Source: Arthrobacter sp. Leaf141
GTDB lineage: Bacteria; Actinomycetota; Actinomycetes; Actinomycetales; Micrococcaceae
DNA length: 64,000 nucleotides
Reading direction: 5' to 3'
NCBI RefSeq assembly: GCF_001424565.1
Contig: NZ_LMOL01000016.1
Span: 160,523-224,522, forward strand
Program-made: the position numbers and the translations under genes
Part shown: in pieces, positions 1 to 9,511 of the stretch
Layout of the letters: the number at the start of each line of letters is the position of its first letter
How positions within the stretch are numbered: position 1 is the first letter of the stretch
Notes under the pieces: model-generated
The model's input: only the letters and a program-made list of their open reading frames with translations
The model's database searches: none
What the model was told of the DNA's origin: nothing

Positions 1-1313
1 ACCACAACAGCGGCAAGGGCAACGGACAGCAGCAGCGATTCGCGGGTCGAATCCAGGATGACCATGCCGATCAGCAGGGCAACGATGCTGCCGATGGCCA
101 ACCAGGTGAGGTACGGGAACAGCCACATTTTCAGTTCAAGGTCCTTGGCCCGGGCACCCATGCGCTTGCGCAGGATCAGCTGCGAGGAGGCGATGACCAG
201 CCAGACAAAGAGGGCAATGGCACCGGAGGTGTTGACCAGGAAGAGGAAAACGGTGTCCGGGGCGATGTAATTCAGGCCAACGGTGACGAACCCCACCACG
301 GTGGAGGCGAGCACAGCGGACGCGGGGACGCCGCGGCGGGAGATCCTGGTCCATGACTTGGGTGCGTCGCCCCGCTTGGACAGCGAGAACAGCATGCGGC
401 TGGCGGTGTAAAGCCCGGAGTTCAGGCAGGAAAGCACTGACGTGAGGACTACAACGTCCATGATGGTGCCCGCCCCGGGGATGCCGAAGAGTTCAATCAC
501 CGCCACGTATGGGCTCTTGGCGACGCTGGCGTCGTTCCACGGCAGGAGGGTCACCACAACGGCGATCGAGCCGATGTAGAACACCAGGATCCGCCACACG
601 GTGGACCGGACTGCCTTCTTGACGGCGTCGACGGGATTCTCGGATTCGCCGGCCGCGATGGTGGCGATTTCCGCGCCGAAGAACGAGAAGACCACCACCA
701 GGATGCCGGCCAGCACGGCGCCTGGTCCGTTGGGGAAGAACCCGCCGTTGTTGACCAGGTTGTCCAGGCCGGGGGCCGGGACGCCCGGCACCAGGCCCAG
801 GATGGCTGCAGCTCCGAACAGCAGGAACAGGGCGATGGCTGTGACCTTGATGGAGGCGAACCAGAATTCGAATTCGCCGAAGGATTTTACGGATCCCAGG
901 TTGGTCAGGGTCAGCAGCACCATGAGGAGCAGCGCCCAGACCCACTGGTCGACACCGGGGACCCAACGGTGCATGATGGCGGCCCCGGCCGTCGCTTCAA
1001 TGCCCAGCACGATGATCCAGAACCAGGCATACAGCCAGCCGATGCTGAATCCTGCCCAGCGGCCCAGCGCCTTATCGGCATAGGTGGAGAAGGAGCCGGT
1101 TTCCGGGTTTGCCGCTGCCATTTCGCCCAGCATCCGCATCACCAGGATGACGACGATGCCCGCGGCCATGTAGGCCACCAGGATCCCCGGGCCGGCCTGC
1201 TGGATCGCCGCGCCGGAGCCCACAAAGAGCCCCGCGCCGATCACACCGGCGATCGCGATCATGGAGAGGTGCCGCGGCTTGAGCGACTTGGCTAACTGTT
1301 GGTCAGCAGGCAT
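1..1313 (-). CDS. gabP: GABA permease-like APC amino acid transporter (C-terminus cut)
   Basis: Amino acid-polyamine-organocation family importer in the cytoplasmic membrane. About 437 residues are visible; the C-terminus lies beyond the left window edge. The N-terminus is short and cytoplasmic, followed by the family motif GVIGAGLFVGSG in the first membrane helix, then PETGSFSTYADKALGRWAGF and GEFEFWFASIKV. All align closely with E. coli GabP from memory. Start ATG is at 1313, with AAGGA about 11 bases upstream. Substrate is inferred from family resemblance; other amino acids (the AnsP/CycA relatives) are possible. It is divergent from the LAL regulator at 1780, which could control it. Confidence 0.85.
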   Translation of the reverse strand, partial: MPADQQLAKSLKPRHLSMIAIAGVIGAGLFVGSGAAIQQAGPGILVAYMAAGIVVILVMRMLGEMAAANPETGSFSTYADKALGRWAGFSIGWLYAWFWIIVLGIEATAGAAIMHRWVPGVDQWVWALLLMVLLTLTNLGSVKSFGEFEFWFASIKVTAIALFLLFGAAAILGLVPGVPAPGLDNLVNNGGFFPNGPGAVLAGILVVVFSFFGAEIATIAAGESENPVDAVKKAVRSTVWRILVFYIGSIAVVVTLLPWNDASVAKSPYVAVIELFGIPGAGTIMDVVVLTSVLSCLNSGLYTASRMLFSLSKRGDAPKSWTRISRRGVPASAVLASTVVGFVTVGLNYIAPDTVFLFLVNTSGAIALFVWLVIASSQLILRKRMGARAKDLELKMWLFPYLTWLAIGSIVALLIGMVILDSTRESLLLSVALAAVV

Positions 1314-1779
1314 GGAGCGCCGTCCTTAGGGTCTTTCAGTGCGGGTTGGGGCGCCGGACGGGTCTCCGGGACGCCACTGCGCGGTACGCAGGGGCCGCAG
1401 CGAGTGCGGCGGGTCACAATGTTTCTCCCACCCTAGACTCCGACTCCGGGGGGGCATTATGTGCAGTGGCACAGATCGTCGGGTGCGAAATCGGATGATC
1501 CCACAGGCATGAGGACCACAAGGAATCAACAGATTCCCTGTGGTCAACGCGGTAATCTTGAGGAAACGCGTGGGCAATCTTGATCCAATCCAGTGACTAA
1601 TCGGTGGAAACGCTTGCATCTGCGGCGCTATATTCCTTCTACGGCTGGGAACCGTGCCGGCAGCACCTCGTTTGCCGGCATGTTGCACTGTTGGCCAGCC
1701 AGCTGGCCGGTGTGCGGCAAACCACATTGGCATCAATAACGCAGAGGACGCGGTCTCACCTTTGATGGGTGGGGACCGT
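1314..1779. promoter_or_regulatory. Divergent intergenic control region with large inverted repeat
   Basis: The 466 bases between the permease and the LAL regulator hold no gene. A 14-bp inverted repeat with one mismatch and a 4-base loop spans 1514-1545 (left arm GACCACAAGGAATC). Two GAAACGC-containing repeats lie near 1563 and 1607, two AATCTTGA-like repeats near 1553 and 1577, and a TATATT -10-like hexamer is at 1629-1634 facing the regulator gene. These are candidate operators; the cognate factor is not known. Confidence 0.5.
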
Positions 1780-4473
1780 ATGTCGCTTATAGGCCGCAGC
1801 AAAGAGTTGGACCGGATCCTTTCTGTGATCCGGGGGCCCAAGGATTCCGCCCTTGCCGTGATCGGCCGGCGCGGATCGGGCAAGTCTGCCTTGCTGTCCG
1901 AGATTCCCACTCTTTCCGAGTACCGGACCGTTTTCCTGCAGGCCAGCGCCGCCGAATCGGATTGGCCGCTGTCCGGGCTGACCGCGCTGCTCAACGGCAT
2001 CGACGACCCGGTCCTGAACCGCATCGCAGATGAACTCCTCCGCGATACAGCCGGCACCATGAACGTCCCCATCGTCTCCGCGATGCTCTTGAACGGCCTG
2101 CAGCAGCGTTCCTCAGCCCGGACAGTGATTGTGATCGATGACGCGGACCAGCTGGATTCCAGCAGCCAGGCCGTCATCGGGTTCCTTTCCCGCCGGTTGG
2201 CCGCAACGGACATCGCCCTCTTCGTCAGCGTCCGTGAAGAAGTGCCGGACAGCCCCTTCACCGGTCTTGCCGTCCTGCCGTTGGGTCCCCTCAGCTACAG
2301 CGACACCGTCAGGTTGCTGGAGGCCATTCCGGCGAAGCAAACCACGACGGCGGCCGCCCACACGGTTGCCGCGGCTACAGGCGGGAACCCGCTCGCCGCC
2401 GTCGAGCTTTACCGCCGGCTGCTGGAACGGCAGGCGGAAGGCAAGCACGCGCTGCCGGTCCCGCTGCCCTGCAAAGGCAGCTTCGAGGCGGAGTTCGCCG
2501 CCGTCGTCGGCGGGATCAGCCGCAGCGCGCGCAACGTGCTGGACCTGCTGTCCCTCTCCTACCGCAGCGATATCCCCAGCCTGGAAAAGGTCAGCCCTGA
2601 TATTTGGGCCGGGGTGGATGAGCTCCTCGCCAGCGGCCTGGTGAACCGTTCCGGGCACCACCTGCGCATCCGGGACCAGCTGCTGCGCGGCTTCGTTTTC
2701 TCAGCCATGACCCCCGCTGTCCGCACGGCAAGCCACCGGACCCTGGCCGAAGCGTCGGAGGCCACCGATCCCTACGCCCGGCGGTGGCACCTCAGCTTCA
2801 CCGCCCTGGAGCGCCAGACCCCGTTCGGCCTGTTGCGCCACGCCGTGGACCTGATCCGGGGCGGGGAGATCTCCTTCGCCGTCGAATACATCGAGCGGGC
2901 CCTCACCATCAACCCGTGGGAGGCCGAAACAGCCTCGCGCCTTGCCACCGTCGCCGAACTGCTGTTTAACCGCGGCGAATTTGTTTATGCCAAGCGCTAC
3001 CTCGAGTGGGCCCAACGGGTCACCCGCAATCCCGCGCTGATCCTGCGGCTCACCGGCCTGTCCTTCCAGATCCAGTTCATCCAGGGCGCGGCGGTGCGCT
3101 CCAGCATGGTGCTGCGGCTGGTGAGGGAATTCGGCCGCCACGATCCGGGATACGCCGCCAGCCTGCTGGCCGTTGGCGCCCTGTACTACGCCGAACGCTG
3201 GGAACTCCGCGACGCCGCCGAACTCCTCCGGCAAGGCGCCGAGTTCCAGGACTCGGCATCCGCCGGGGTGCTTGCCATTTCGGAGCGGGCGAGGATGCTG
3301 GCAGACTCCATCAGCGGCAATACCGGGACGCTGAGCCGGAAGCACGAACCGGCGGGCAGCGCCCGGATGGCAAGCCTGCTGATCCAGGGCCGCGCCCTGA
3401 GCTACGCAGAACGGTACGACCACGCGCAGGAAGCCTTCGCCATGGTCCGCAGTTCCGTTGAGGCAAGCAACACCAACTGGCGGGAAACCGCAGCGTTCCT
3501 TGCGGTGGACAACGAAATCCGGGCCGGCAACATCCGCGCCGCCATCAAGCTCATCGACGACATCGAACGCCACGAACCTGAAGTGAAGTTCCACCGTGGC
3601 CTGCGGCACCTCTACCGCGAGTGGCGGGCCCACGCGCTGGGCGACGAGGCCCTGGCCCATGTCCACGCCGCCGAGGCACAGCGCTACGCCGGTTCGGAAA
3701 GCCACGCTGCGACCACCGCTCAGCTCGCCTCGGTCCGCGGCCATTTTGCCCTGCTCCGCGGCGACCTGGCGGAGGCTTTTGCCCAGTTATCCCGCGCTAC
3801 GGAAATCGGCCTGGGGTTCGGGAATCCAACATTGCTCCGGTGTGAGGCTGACCTGGTGGAAGTCCTCATCCGCATGGGCCGCCACCGCGAGGCCACGCAC
3901 GCGCTGATGATCCTGGAAGGCCGTTCCGTGGGCCTGCGGTCGCCCTGGCTGGCGATCGCTGTGGCCCGCAGCCGCGCCATGCTTGCCGACGGCGAGCAGT
4001 CACTGAATCTTTTTACCCAGGCGCTCGAAGGCCGGGCCGCGCTTGAATCCGTGCTCGAATGCGCCCGGACCCTGATGTGCTACGCCGAAAGGCTGAGCGC
4101 TTTCGGCCGGTTGCGGGATGCCCGCGACGCCCTGCTGCGCGCCAAGGTGATGTTCGATGAGGCCGGGGCCGACGCCTGGACCCAGCATGTGGACGCGCTG
4201 CTGCTCGACGAACGGGTGGAGCCGGCCAAACCGCAGGGCAACCCGGCCATGAGGCTGCTCGCGGACCACGAACGCGCCCTGGCGAAAATGGTGGCGCGCG
4301 GGATGCGGAACAAGGAGATAGCGGCCACGTTGTACGTGTCGGTCCGGACCGTGGAGGTGCGCCTCACGGCCATCTACCGCAAGCTCGGCGTGGAGTCGCG
4401 CGCCCAGCTGACAGCCCTGGCCGCCGGCAAGGAAAACCTTGCGCCGGAGCCGTACGTCCTGCCCGTCCTCTAG
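1780..4473 (+). CDS. LAL-type (large ATP-binding) LuxR family transcriptional regulator
   Basis: A MalT/LAL-like regulator of 897 aa. N-terminal AAA/STAND ATPase: Walker A GRRGSGKS at about residues 29-36 and Walker B TVIVIDDADQL at about 115-125. The middle is a long helical TPR-like region (about 380-800). The C-terminal LuxR-type HTH, around residues 835-885, includes MRNKEIAATLYVSVRTVEVR. The family binds DNA as oligomers after ATP and inducer binding. ATG 1780 is preferred over upstream in-frame starts (1654, 1765) because GGTGGGG sits 5-6 bases before it and the protein then begins directly at the ATPase domain (MSLIGRSKELDRI). It lies between the permease and the polysaccharide locus and may regulate either; this is inference. 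Confidence 0.88.
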   Translation: MSLIGRSKELDRILSVIRGPKDSALAVIGRRGSGKSALLSEIPTLSEYRTVFLQASAAESDWPLSGLTALLNGIDDPVLNRIADELLRDTAGTMNVPIVSAMLLNGLQQRSSARTVIVIDDADQLDSSSQAVIGFLSRRLAATDIALFVSVREEVPDSPFTGLAVLPLGPLSYSDTVRLLEAIPAKQTTTAAAHTVAAATGGNPLAAVELYRRLLERQAEGKHALPVPLPCKGSFEAEFAAVVGGISRSARNVLDLLSLSYRSDIPSLEKVSPDIWAGVDELLASGLVNRSGHHLRIRDQLLRGFVFSAMTPAVRTASHRTLAEASEATDPYARRWHLSFTALERQTPFGLLRHAVDLIRGGEISFAVEYIERALTINPWEAETASRLATVAELLFNRGEFVYAKRYLEWAQRVTRNPALILRLTGLSFQIQFIQGAAVRSSMVLRLVREFGRHDPGYAASLLAVGALYYAERWELRDAAELLRQGAEFQDSASAGVLAISERARMLADSISGNTGTLSRKHEPAGSARMASLLIQGRALSYAERYDHAQEAFAMVRSSVEASNTNWRETAAFLAVDNEIRAGNIRAAIKLIDDIERHEPEVKFHRGLRHLYREWRAHALGDEALAHVHAAEAQRYAGSESHAATTAQLASVRGHFALLRGDLAEAFAQLSRATEIGLGFGNPTLLRCEADLVEVLIRMGRHREATHALMILEGRSVGLRSPWLAIAVARSRAMLADGEQSLNLFTQALEGRAALESVLECARTLMCYAERLSAFGRLRDARDALLRAKVMFDEAGADAWTQHVDALLLDERVEPAKPQGNPAMRLLADHERALAKMVARGMRNKEIAATLYVSVRTVEVRLTAIYRKLGVESRAQLTALAAGKENLAPEPYVLPVL

Positions 4474-4629
4474 GCCTTTTTCCGGCCGTTTTGCAGGTAC
4501 CCGCAGTATCCACAGCGTTACCTCCCGGGACCCACAAAAGCCTCCTTGAACCCGCGTTTCCCCAGGCTTTTCCCAGCTAATTTTTCCTCATGGCCAACTC
4601 AAAAGGCGGATACGCCGGAAAGGTTCACT

Positions 4630-6222
4630 ATGGCAGAAATACCAGTAGCCCGAACCGGACGTGCAGCTTTTAGCTGGCCTGTTGCGTCGGTTGCTGCACA
4701 GCGGACGTCAACTCCGCGGTTGGCGGCGGCGGAAACCGCAGGAACCCGGATTCTGCGGCCGCCAACCAGCGGTCCCGCCCTCGGCGTGGCGAAGGCCACC
4801 GGACGGAAAGCTGCAGCAGCGTGGATCTCGACGCACCTGAACCTGATCCGCGGCGCCGACACGGTCCTGGTGGTGGCCGCCGTCTACCTCGGCTACGTGG
4901 TGACGGGCGCGGCGCCGGACAGCCTGGCGAACCGGGCCGCCACCGTGACGGCCATGGGTGTGGCGGTGGCCTGGCTGGTGGCGCTGGAAATGTACCGGAC
5001 CAGGGACTCCAAGGTCCTGGGCATCGGTGCCGACGAATACAAGCGGGTTGCCTCGGCCACTGTGCGGATCTTCGGCCTGATGGCCATCGCAGCCGTGGTT
5101 TTCTCCGTCGACGGGGCCGACGCCTTCGTCACCGTTTCCCTGCCGCTGGGGCTCGCCGCCCTGACCCTGAACCGGTGGGTGTTCCGCCGCAGGCTCACGG
5201 CAGAAAAGGCCAAGGGCCGGCATCTTTCCCGGGCCATCGTTGTGGGGGACCCCGAGGACGTCCGCTACGTGGTGCAGCAGGTCCGCAGGAAGTCCGGAGC
5301 CGTTTACGACATCCTGGGTGTCTGCCTCCCCGGGGCCCGCCGTGGCGGGATCTTCCGGGTCGAGGACAGCACGGTCCCGGTCCTTTCCTCGACCGATGAC
5401 ATTGCCCGGACGGTCCGGCTGTCCGACGCGGACTCGGTGATTGTCGCCGGTCCCCTGCCGGGCGGCAACCGGTTCATCCGTGAACTGGGTTGGAAGCTTG
5501 AGGAGTCATCAGCGGAGCTGATCCTCGCGGCAACCCTGACCAACGTTGCGGGCCCCCGCATCCACTGGCGGCCCGTCGAGGGACTGCCCCTGATGCACGT
5601 GGACATCCCGCAGTATTCCGGGGCCAAGCATGTGCTCAAGCGGGCCATGGACGCCGCCGCCGCGCTGGGCGCCCTCCTGGCCCTCTCCCCCATCCTGCTG
5701 GCACTGGCACTTATTGTGCGGTTGGACAGCCCCGGGCCGGTGCTGTTCCGACAGGAGCGGATCGGCAAGGACGGCAAGGTGTTCGGCATGTTCAAGTTCC
5801 GCTCCATGGTGGTGGACGCCGAGGCCCGGCTGGCTGACCTTGGCCAGCAGAACGAGGGTGCGGGTGTGCTGTTCAAGATGCGGGACGATCCCCGGGTGAC
5901 CCGTTGCGGACGGTGGATGCGCAAGTACTCGCTGGACGAGCTGCCGCAGCTGTGGAACGTGGTGCTCGGCGACATGAGCATGGTGGGTCCCCGCCCGCCG
6001 CTGGACCGGGAAGTAGGGGCCTACGAGCACCACACCCGGCGCCGGCTGCTGATCAAGCCCGGCATCACCGGCCTGTGGCAGATCAACGGACGCTCGGACC
6101 TCGCCTGGGATGAAGCCGTCCGGCTTGACCTGTACTACGTCGAAAACTGGTCCATCGCCGGTGACCTCCTTATTCTTTGGCGGACTTTCCGGGCAGTGAT
6201 CCGGCCGTCCGGCGCTTACTAA
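4630..6222 (+). CDS. Polyprenyl-phosphate sugar-1-phosphate transferase (initiating glycosyltransferase)
   Basis: Polyisoprenyl-phosphate hexose-1-phosphate transferase (WcaJ/WbaP type, 530 aa), which puts the first sugar phosphate on undecaprenyl phosphate at the membrane. The N-terminal half has several membrane helices and a CoA-binding-like Rossmann segment. The C-terminal catalytic domain begins near KRAMDAAAALGALLAL and contains the signatures PVLFRQERIGKDGKVF, FKFRSMVVDAE, YSLDELPQLWNVV and SMVGPRPP, ending WQINGRSDLAWDEAV. ATG 4630 is preceded by GGAAAGG; an in-frame TTG at 4546 would extend it by 28 residues. First gene of a tightly packed plus-strand polysaccharide operon running to 14417. 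Confidence 0.92.
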   Translation: MAEIPVARTGRAAFSWPVASVAAQRTSTPRLAAAETAGTRILRPPTSGPALGVAKATGRKAAAAWISTHLNLIRGADTVLVVAAVYLGYVVTGAAPDSLANRAATVTAMGVAVAWLVALEMYRTRDSKVLGIGADEYKRVASATVRIFGLMAIAAVVFSVDGADAFVTVSLPLGLAALTLNRWVFRRRLTAEKAKGRHLSRAIVVGDPEDVRYVVQQVRRKSGAVYDILGVCLPGARRGGIFRVEDSTVPVLSSTDDIARTVRLSDADSVIVAGPLPGGNRFIRELGWKLEESSAELILAATLTNVAGPRIHWRPVEGLPLMHVDIPQYSGAKHVLKRAMDAAAALGALLALSPILLALALIVRLDSPGPVLFRQERIGKDGKVFGMFKFRSMVVDAEARLADLGQQNEGAGVLFKMRDDPRVTRCGRWMRKYSLDELPQLWNVVLGDMSMVGPRPPLDREVGAYEHHTRRRLLIKPGITGLWQINGRSDLAWDEAVRLDLYYVENWSIAGDLLILWRTFRAVIRPSGAY

Positions 6223-6249
6223 CAATCCATCTCCGGGAAAGAAACCGCC

Positions 6250-7368
6250 ATGACCGCAGCTGCTACCCCATCACCAGCCCCCGCCCACCGGCAGCAGGGC
6301 AGGAAACTCCGGATCGCCGTCGTTGGCGCCGGCTACTGGGGACCGAACCTGGCCCGCAACCTGCAGGCGAGCCCCGACTGGGACCTGGTGGCCATCTGCG
6401 ACCTGGACCTTGCGCGGGCCCGGAAACTCGCCGCGTCGCTGGGCGAGATCCCCGTGGTGGAAAGCCTGGACGAGCTGCTGGACACATTCGACGTGGATGC
6501 CGTGGCCATCGCGACGCCGGCGCGCACCCACTATGGGACCGTGATGACGGCGCTGCGGGCCGGCAAGCACGTCCTGGTGGAAAAGCCCCTCGCGGACAGC
6601 CGGGCCCACGGGGTGGAAATGGTGGAGACCGCGGAGGCGAACGGCCTGGTGCTGATGGCCGACCACACCTATTGCTACACACCTGCCGTGCTTAAGATGC
6701 AGGAACTGGTGCAGAGCGGCTCCCTGGGGGACATCCTGTACGTGGATTCCACGCGCATCAATCTGGGACTGGTCCAGCCGGACGTGGACGTGTTCTGGGA
6801 CCTGGCGCCGCATGACCTGTCCATCCTGGACTTCATCCTGCCGGGCGGACTGAACCCCAGTGAAGTCTCGGCGTTCGGAGCCGATCCGCTGGGCACCGGC
6901 CGTGACTGCGTGGGACACCTGAACTTCCGCCTCGCCAATGATGCCACCGCCCACGTGCACGTCAATTGGCTCAGCCCCACCAAGATCCGGCAAATGGTGA
7001 TTGGCGGCTCCCAGCGCACGCTGGTCTGGGACGACCTCAACCCGCAGCAGCGGCTCAGTGTCTATGACCGCGGCGTAAGCCTTGACCGGCAGCCGCAGTC
7101 CATCGGTGAAAAAACGTCCACGGCGGTGTCCTACCGGCTCGGTGACACCTGGTCCCCGGCGCTTCCGGAGCGCGAAGCCCTCTCGCAGGTGGTGGAGGAA
7201 CTTGCCACCTGCATCCGCAGCGGCCGCCCGGCCCGCACCGGCGGCGCCTCCGGGCTCCGGGTCCTGTCCGTACTCGAAGCGGTAACCAGGAGCCTGAGCC
7301 GGTCCGGCCAGGCATCACAGGTTGAGGGGTCCGCCCTGGCGGATGCCGGCGCGGAGCGTGCCCGGTGA
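6250..7368 (+). CDS. Gfo/Idh/MocA family NAD-dependent sugar dehydrogenase
   Basis: 372-aa oxidoreductase with an N-terminal Rossmann fold (VVGAGYWGPNLARN), the conserved HVLVEKPLA segment carrying the family lysine, and a C-terminal substrate-binding domain. Members such as WlbA/WbpB oxidise the 3-hydroxyl of nucleotide sugars to a 3-keto intermediate for later transamination. With the two aminotransferases and the acetyltransferase just downstream, that role is likely here; the exact sugar is not readable. ATG 6250 follows GGGAAAGAAA. The stop overlaps the GTG start of the next gene by 4 bases, so the two are translationally coupled. Confidence 0.9.
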   Translation: MTAAATPSPAPAHRQQGRKLRIAVVGAGYWGPNLARNLQASPDWDLVAICDLDLARARKLAASLGEIPVVESLDELLDTFDVDAVAIATPARTHYGTVMTALRAGKHVLVEKPLADSRAHGVEMVETAEANGLVLMADHTYCYTPAVLKMQELVQSGSLGDILYVDSTRINLGLVQPDVDVFWDLAPHDLSILDFILPGGLNPSEVSAFGADPLGTGRDCVGHLNFRLANDATAHVHVNWLSPTKIRQMVIGGSQRTLVWDDLNPQQRLSVYDRGVSLDRQPQSIGEKTSTAVSYRLGDTWSPALPEREALSQVVEELATCIRSGRPARTGGASGLRVLSVLEAVTRSLSRSGQASQVEGSALADAGAERAR

Positions 7369-8360
7369 CCAATCTTGAGGGTGCGGATGTCCTGGTGACA
7401 GGCGGCGCGGGCACCATCGGATCAACCCTGGTGGACCAGCTGCTGGCGGCCGGGGTGGGCCGGGTGGACGTTCTGGACAACCTGGTGCGCGGCCGCCGGG
7501 CCAACCTCTCCGGCGCCTTGTCCTCCGGCCAGGTGGAGCTCGTGGAGGGCACTATCTCGGACCGGGACCTGGTGCATGACCTGAGCCGGGGCAAGGACCT
7601 GGTGTTCCATCAGGCCGCCATCCGGATCACGCAGTGTGCCGAAGAGCCGCGCCTCGCCCTGGAAGTCCTGGTGGACGGCTCCTTCAACGTGATGGAGGCC
7701 GCCGCGGAACACAAGGTGGACAAACTCGTGGCCGCCTCCAGTGCTTCCGTCTACGGGATGGCGGAGGAGTTCCCCACCACCGAACGGCACCACCACGCCA
7801 ACAACGACACGTTCTACGGTGCCGCCAAATCCTTCAACGAGGGCATGGCCAGGAGCTTCAGCGCCATGACCGGACTGAACTGCGTGATGCTTCGCTACTT
7901 CAACGTCTACGGCCCCCGGATGGACGTCCACGGCCTGTACACGGAGGTCCTGGTGCGTTGGATGGAGCGGATCAAGGACGGCAGGCCGCCGCTGATTTTC
8001 GGCGACGGCCAACAGACCATGGACTTCATCCACACCGCGGACGTGGCCCGGGCCAACGTTCTAGCGGCCGGAAGCGGCGTCACCACCGGCGTCTACAACG
8101 TGGCGAGCGGAACTGAAACGAGCCTCCTGGAAATGGCCCAGGCGCTGCTGCGGGCCATGGACTCCGGCCTGGCCGTGGAACATGGCCCCGAACGCCAGGT
8201 CAACGGCGTGGTGCGCCGGCTGGCCGACACGACAGCCGCAGCACGCGACCTGGGCTTCAAAGCCGAAGTGGAGCTGGAAGAGGGCCTTCGCGGCCTGGTC
8301 GCGTGGTGGGCCCCGCTCCGGGACGAAATCGCCGCAGCAAGGAAGGCAGGGTTGTCATGA
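7365..8360 (+). CDS. NAD-dependent epimerase/dehydratase (extended SDR)
   Basis: 331-aa extended short-chain dehydrogenase of the GalE/UDP-sugar epimerase or dehydratase type. Shows the nucleotide-binding motif VTGGAGTIGS near residues 10-20, the catalytic serine context AASSASVYG, and the YxxxK pair in FYGAAKSFNE. It probably modifies a UDP- or dTDP-sugar for the polysaccharide. GTG 7365 overlaps the previous stop (GTGA), and its own stop overlaps the next ATG (ATGA). Whether it is an epimerase or a dehydratase cannot be told from motifs alone. Confidence 0.9.
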   Translation: MTNLEGADVLVTGGAGTIGSTLVDQLLAAGVGRVDVLDNLVRGRRANLSGALSSGQVELVEGTISDRDLVHDLSRGKDLVFHQAAIRITQCAEEPRLALEVLVDGSFNVMEAAAEHKVDKLVAASSASVYGMAEEFPTTERHHHANNDTFYGAAKSFNEGMARSFSAMTGLNCVMLRYFNVYGPRMDVHGLYTEVLVRWMERIKDGRPPLIFGDGQQTMDFIHTADVARANVLAAGSGVTTGVYNVASGTETSLLEMAQALLRAMDSGLAVEHGPERQVNGVVRRLADTTAAARDLGFKAEVELEEGLRGLVAWWAPLRDEIAAARKAGLS

Positions 8361-9511
8361 GCCAGGAAGCAGTCCTCGCGCGGATCAACGTGATGAAGCC
8401 CCTACTGGGCGAAGAGGAAGCGAAGGCCCTGGCCGACGTGGTGGCATCCGGCTGGGTGGCCCAGGGACCCAAAGTCAAGGAGTTCGAAACCCTTTTCGCT
8501 GCCGGGCAAAGCGTCCGCCATGCGGTGGCAACCTCCAGCTGCACCACGGCGCTGCACCTGGCCCTGGTCGTGGCCGGGATCGGGCCGGGCGACGATGTCC
8601 TGGTCCCGTCACTGTCCTTCATTGCCACCGCGAACGCCGTCACCTATGTGGGAGCGCGGCCGGTCTTTTGTGACGTTGATCCGGCCACGGGCAACGTCAC
8701 GGCCGAAACCATCCACGCCGCCCTCACCCTGGACACCCGCGCGGTGATTGTGGTGGACCAGGGTGGGGTACCACTGGACCTTGACCCCATCAGGGAGCTC
8801 TGCGACAGGCACGAAATCACCGTCATCGAGGACGCAGCCTGCGCGGTGGGTTCCACGTACAAGGGAAAACCGGTGGGCACCCGCGCGGACATCGCGGTGT
8901 GGTCGTTCCATCCCCGGAAAATCCTCACTACCGGCGAGGGTGGCATGCTGACCACCAACCGGGCCGACTGGGCGGCCAGGGTACGGACCCTGCGGGAGCA
9001 TTCCATGAGCGTGTCCGCCACCGACCGGCACGGCTCCGTCCTGGCCCCGCCGGAGGTTTACCTTGAGGTGGGCTTCAACTACAGGATGACGGACCTGCAG
9101 GCGGCCGTCGGCATCGTCCAACTCGGCCGGCTGCCCGAAATCCTGCAGCGGCGCCGTGACATCGCTTCCCGTTACGTGGCCGGGCTGGCGGGCCTGCGGG
9201 GACTGCGGCTGGTCTCCGATCCGCCCTACGGCACCACTAATTACCAGTCCTTCTGGATCGAGGTCCTGCCCTCCTTCGCCACCAGCCGGGAGGGGCTGAT
9301 GGAAAAGCTGGCTGACGCCGGGATTTCTGCACGGCGCGGCATCATGGCCGCGCACCGCCAGCCGGCCTACCGCTGGCGGGACGGGGGCAACGCCAGCCTG
9401 CAGCACACGCAACGGCTCAATGACAGGACACTGATCCTGCCTGTCTTCCATGACCTCAGCGACGAAGGACTCGGCCGCATTATCAGCACCATCCGGGCGG
9501 CGGCCACATGA
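8357..9511 (+). CDS. DegT/DnrJ/EryC1 PLP-dependent sugar aminotransferase (first copy)
   Basis: 384-aa aminotransferase of the ArnB/PglE/PseC superfamily, which transfers an amino group to a keto-sugar nucleotide. Visible features: the N-terminal GSGWVAQGP-like start (ASGWVAQGPKVKEFE), the PLP-binding SCTTALHLAL region, the VIEDAACAVGS stretch with the conserved aspartate, and the PLP lysine in SFHPRKILTTGEGG. ATG 8357 is chosen for its ATGA overlap with the epimerase; upstream in-frame starts would run into that gene. A second member of the family lies two genes downstream. Confidence 0.93.
   Translation: MSQEAVLARINVMKPLLGEEEAKALADVVASGWVAQGPKVKEFETLFAAGQSVRHAVATSSCTTALHLALVVAGIGPGDDVLVPSLSFIATANAVTYVGARPVFCDVDPATGNVTAETIHAALTLDTRAVIVVDQGGVPLDLDPIRELCDRHEITVIEDAACAVGSTYKGKPVGTRADIAVWSFHPRKILTTGEGGMLTTNRADWAARVRTLREHSMSVSATDRHGSVLAPPEVYLEVGFNYRMTDLQAAVGIVQLGRLPEILQRRRDIASRYVAGLAGLRGLRLVSDPPYGTTNYQSFWIEVLPSFATSREGLMEKLADAGISARRGIMAAHRQPAYRWRDGGNASLQHTQRLNDRTLILPVFHDLSDEGLGRIISTIRAAAT

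Noticed and set aside
1326-2261. 311-aa minus-strand open frame across the permease-LAL intergenic region
   Set aside because: Antisense shadow of the LAL gene; Ser/Arg-rich translation, no ribosome-binding site and no family motif.
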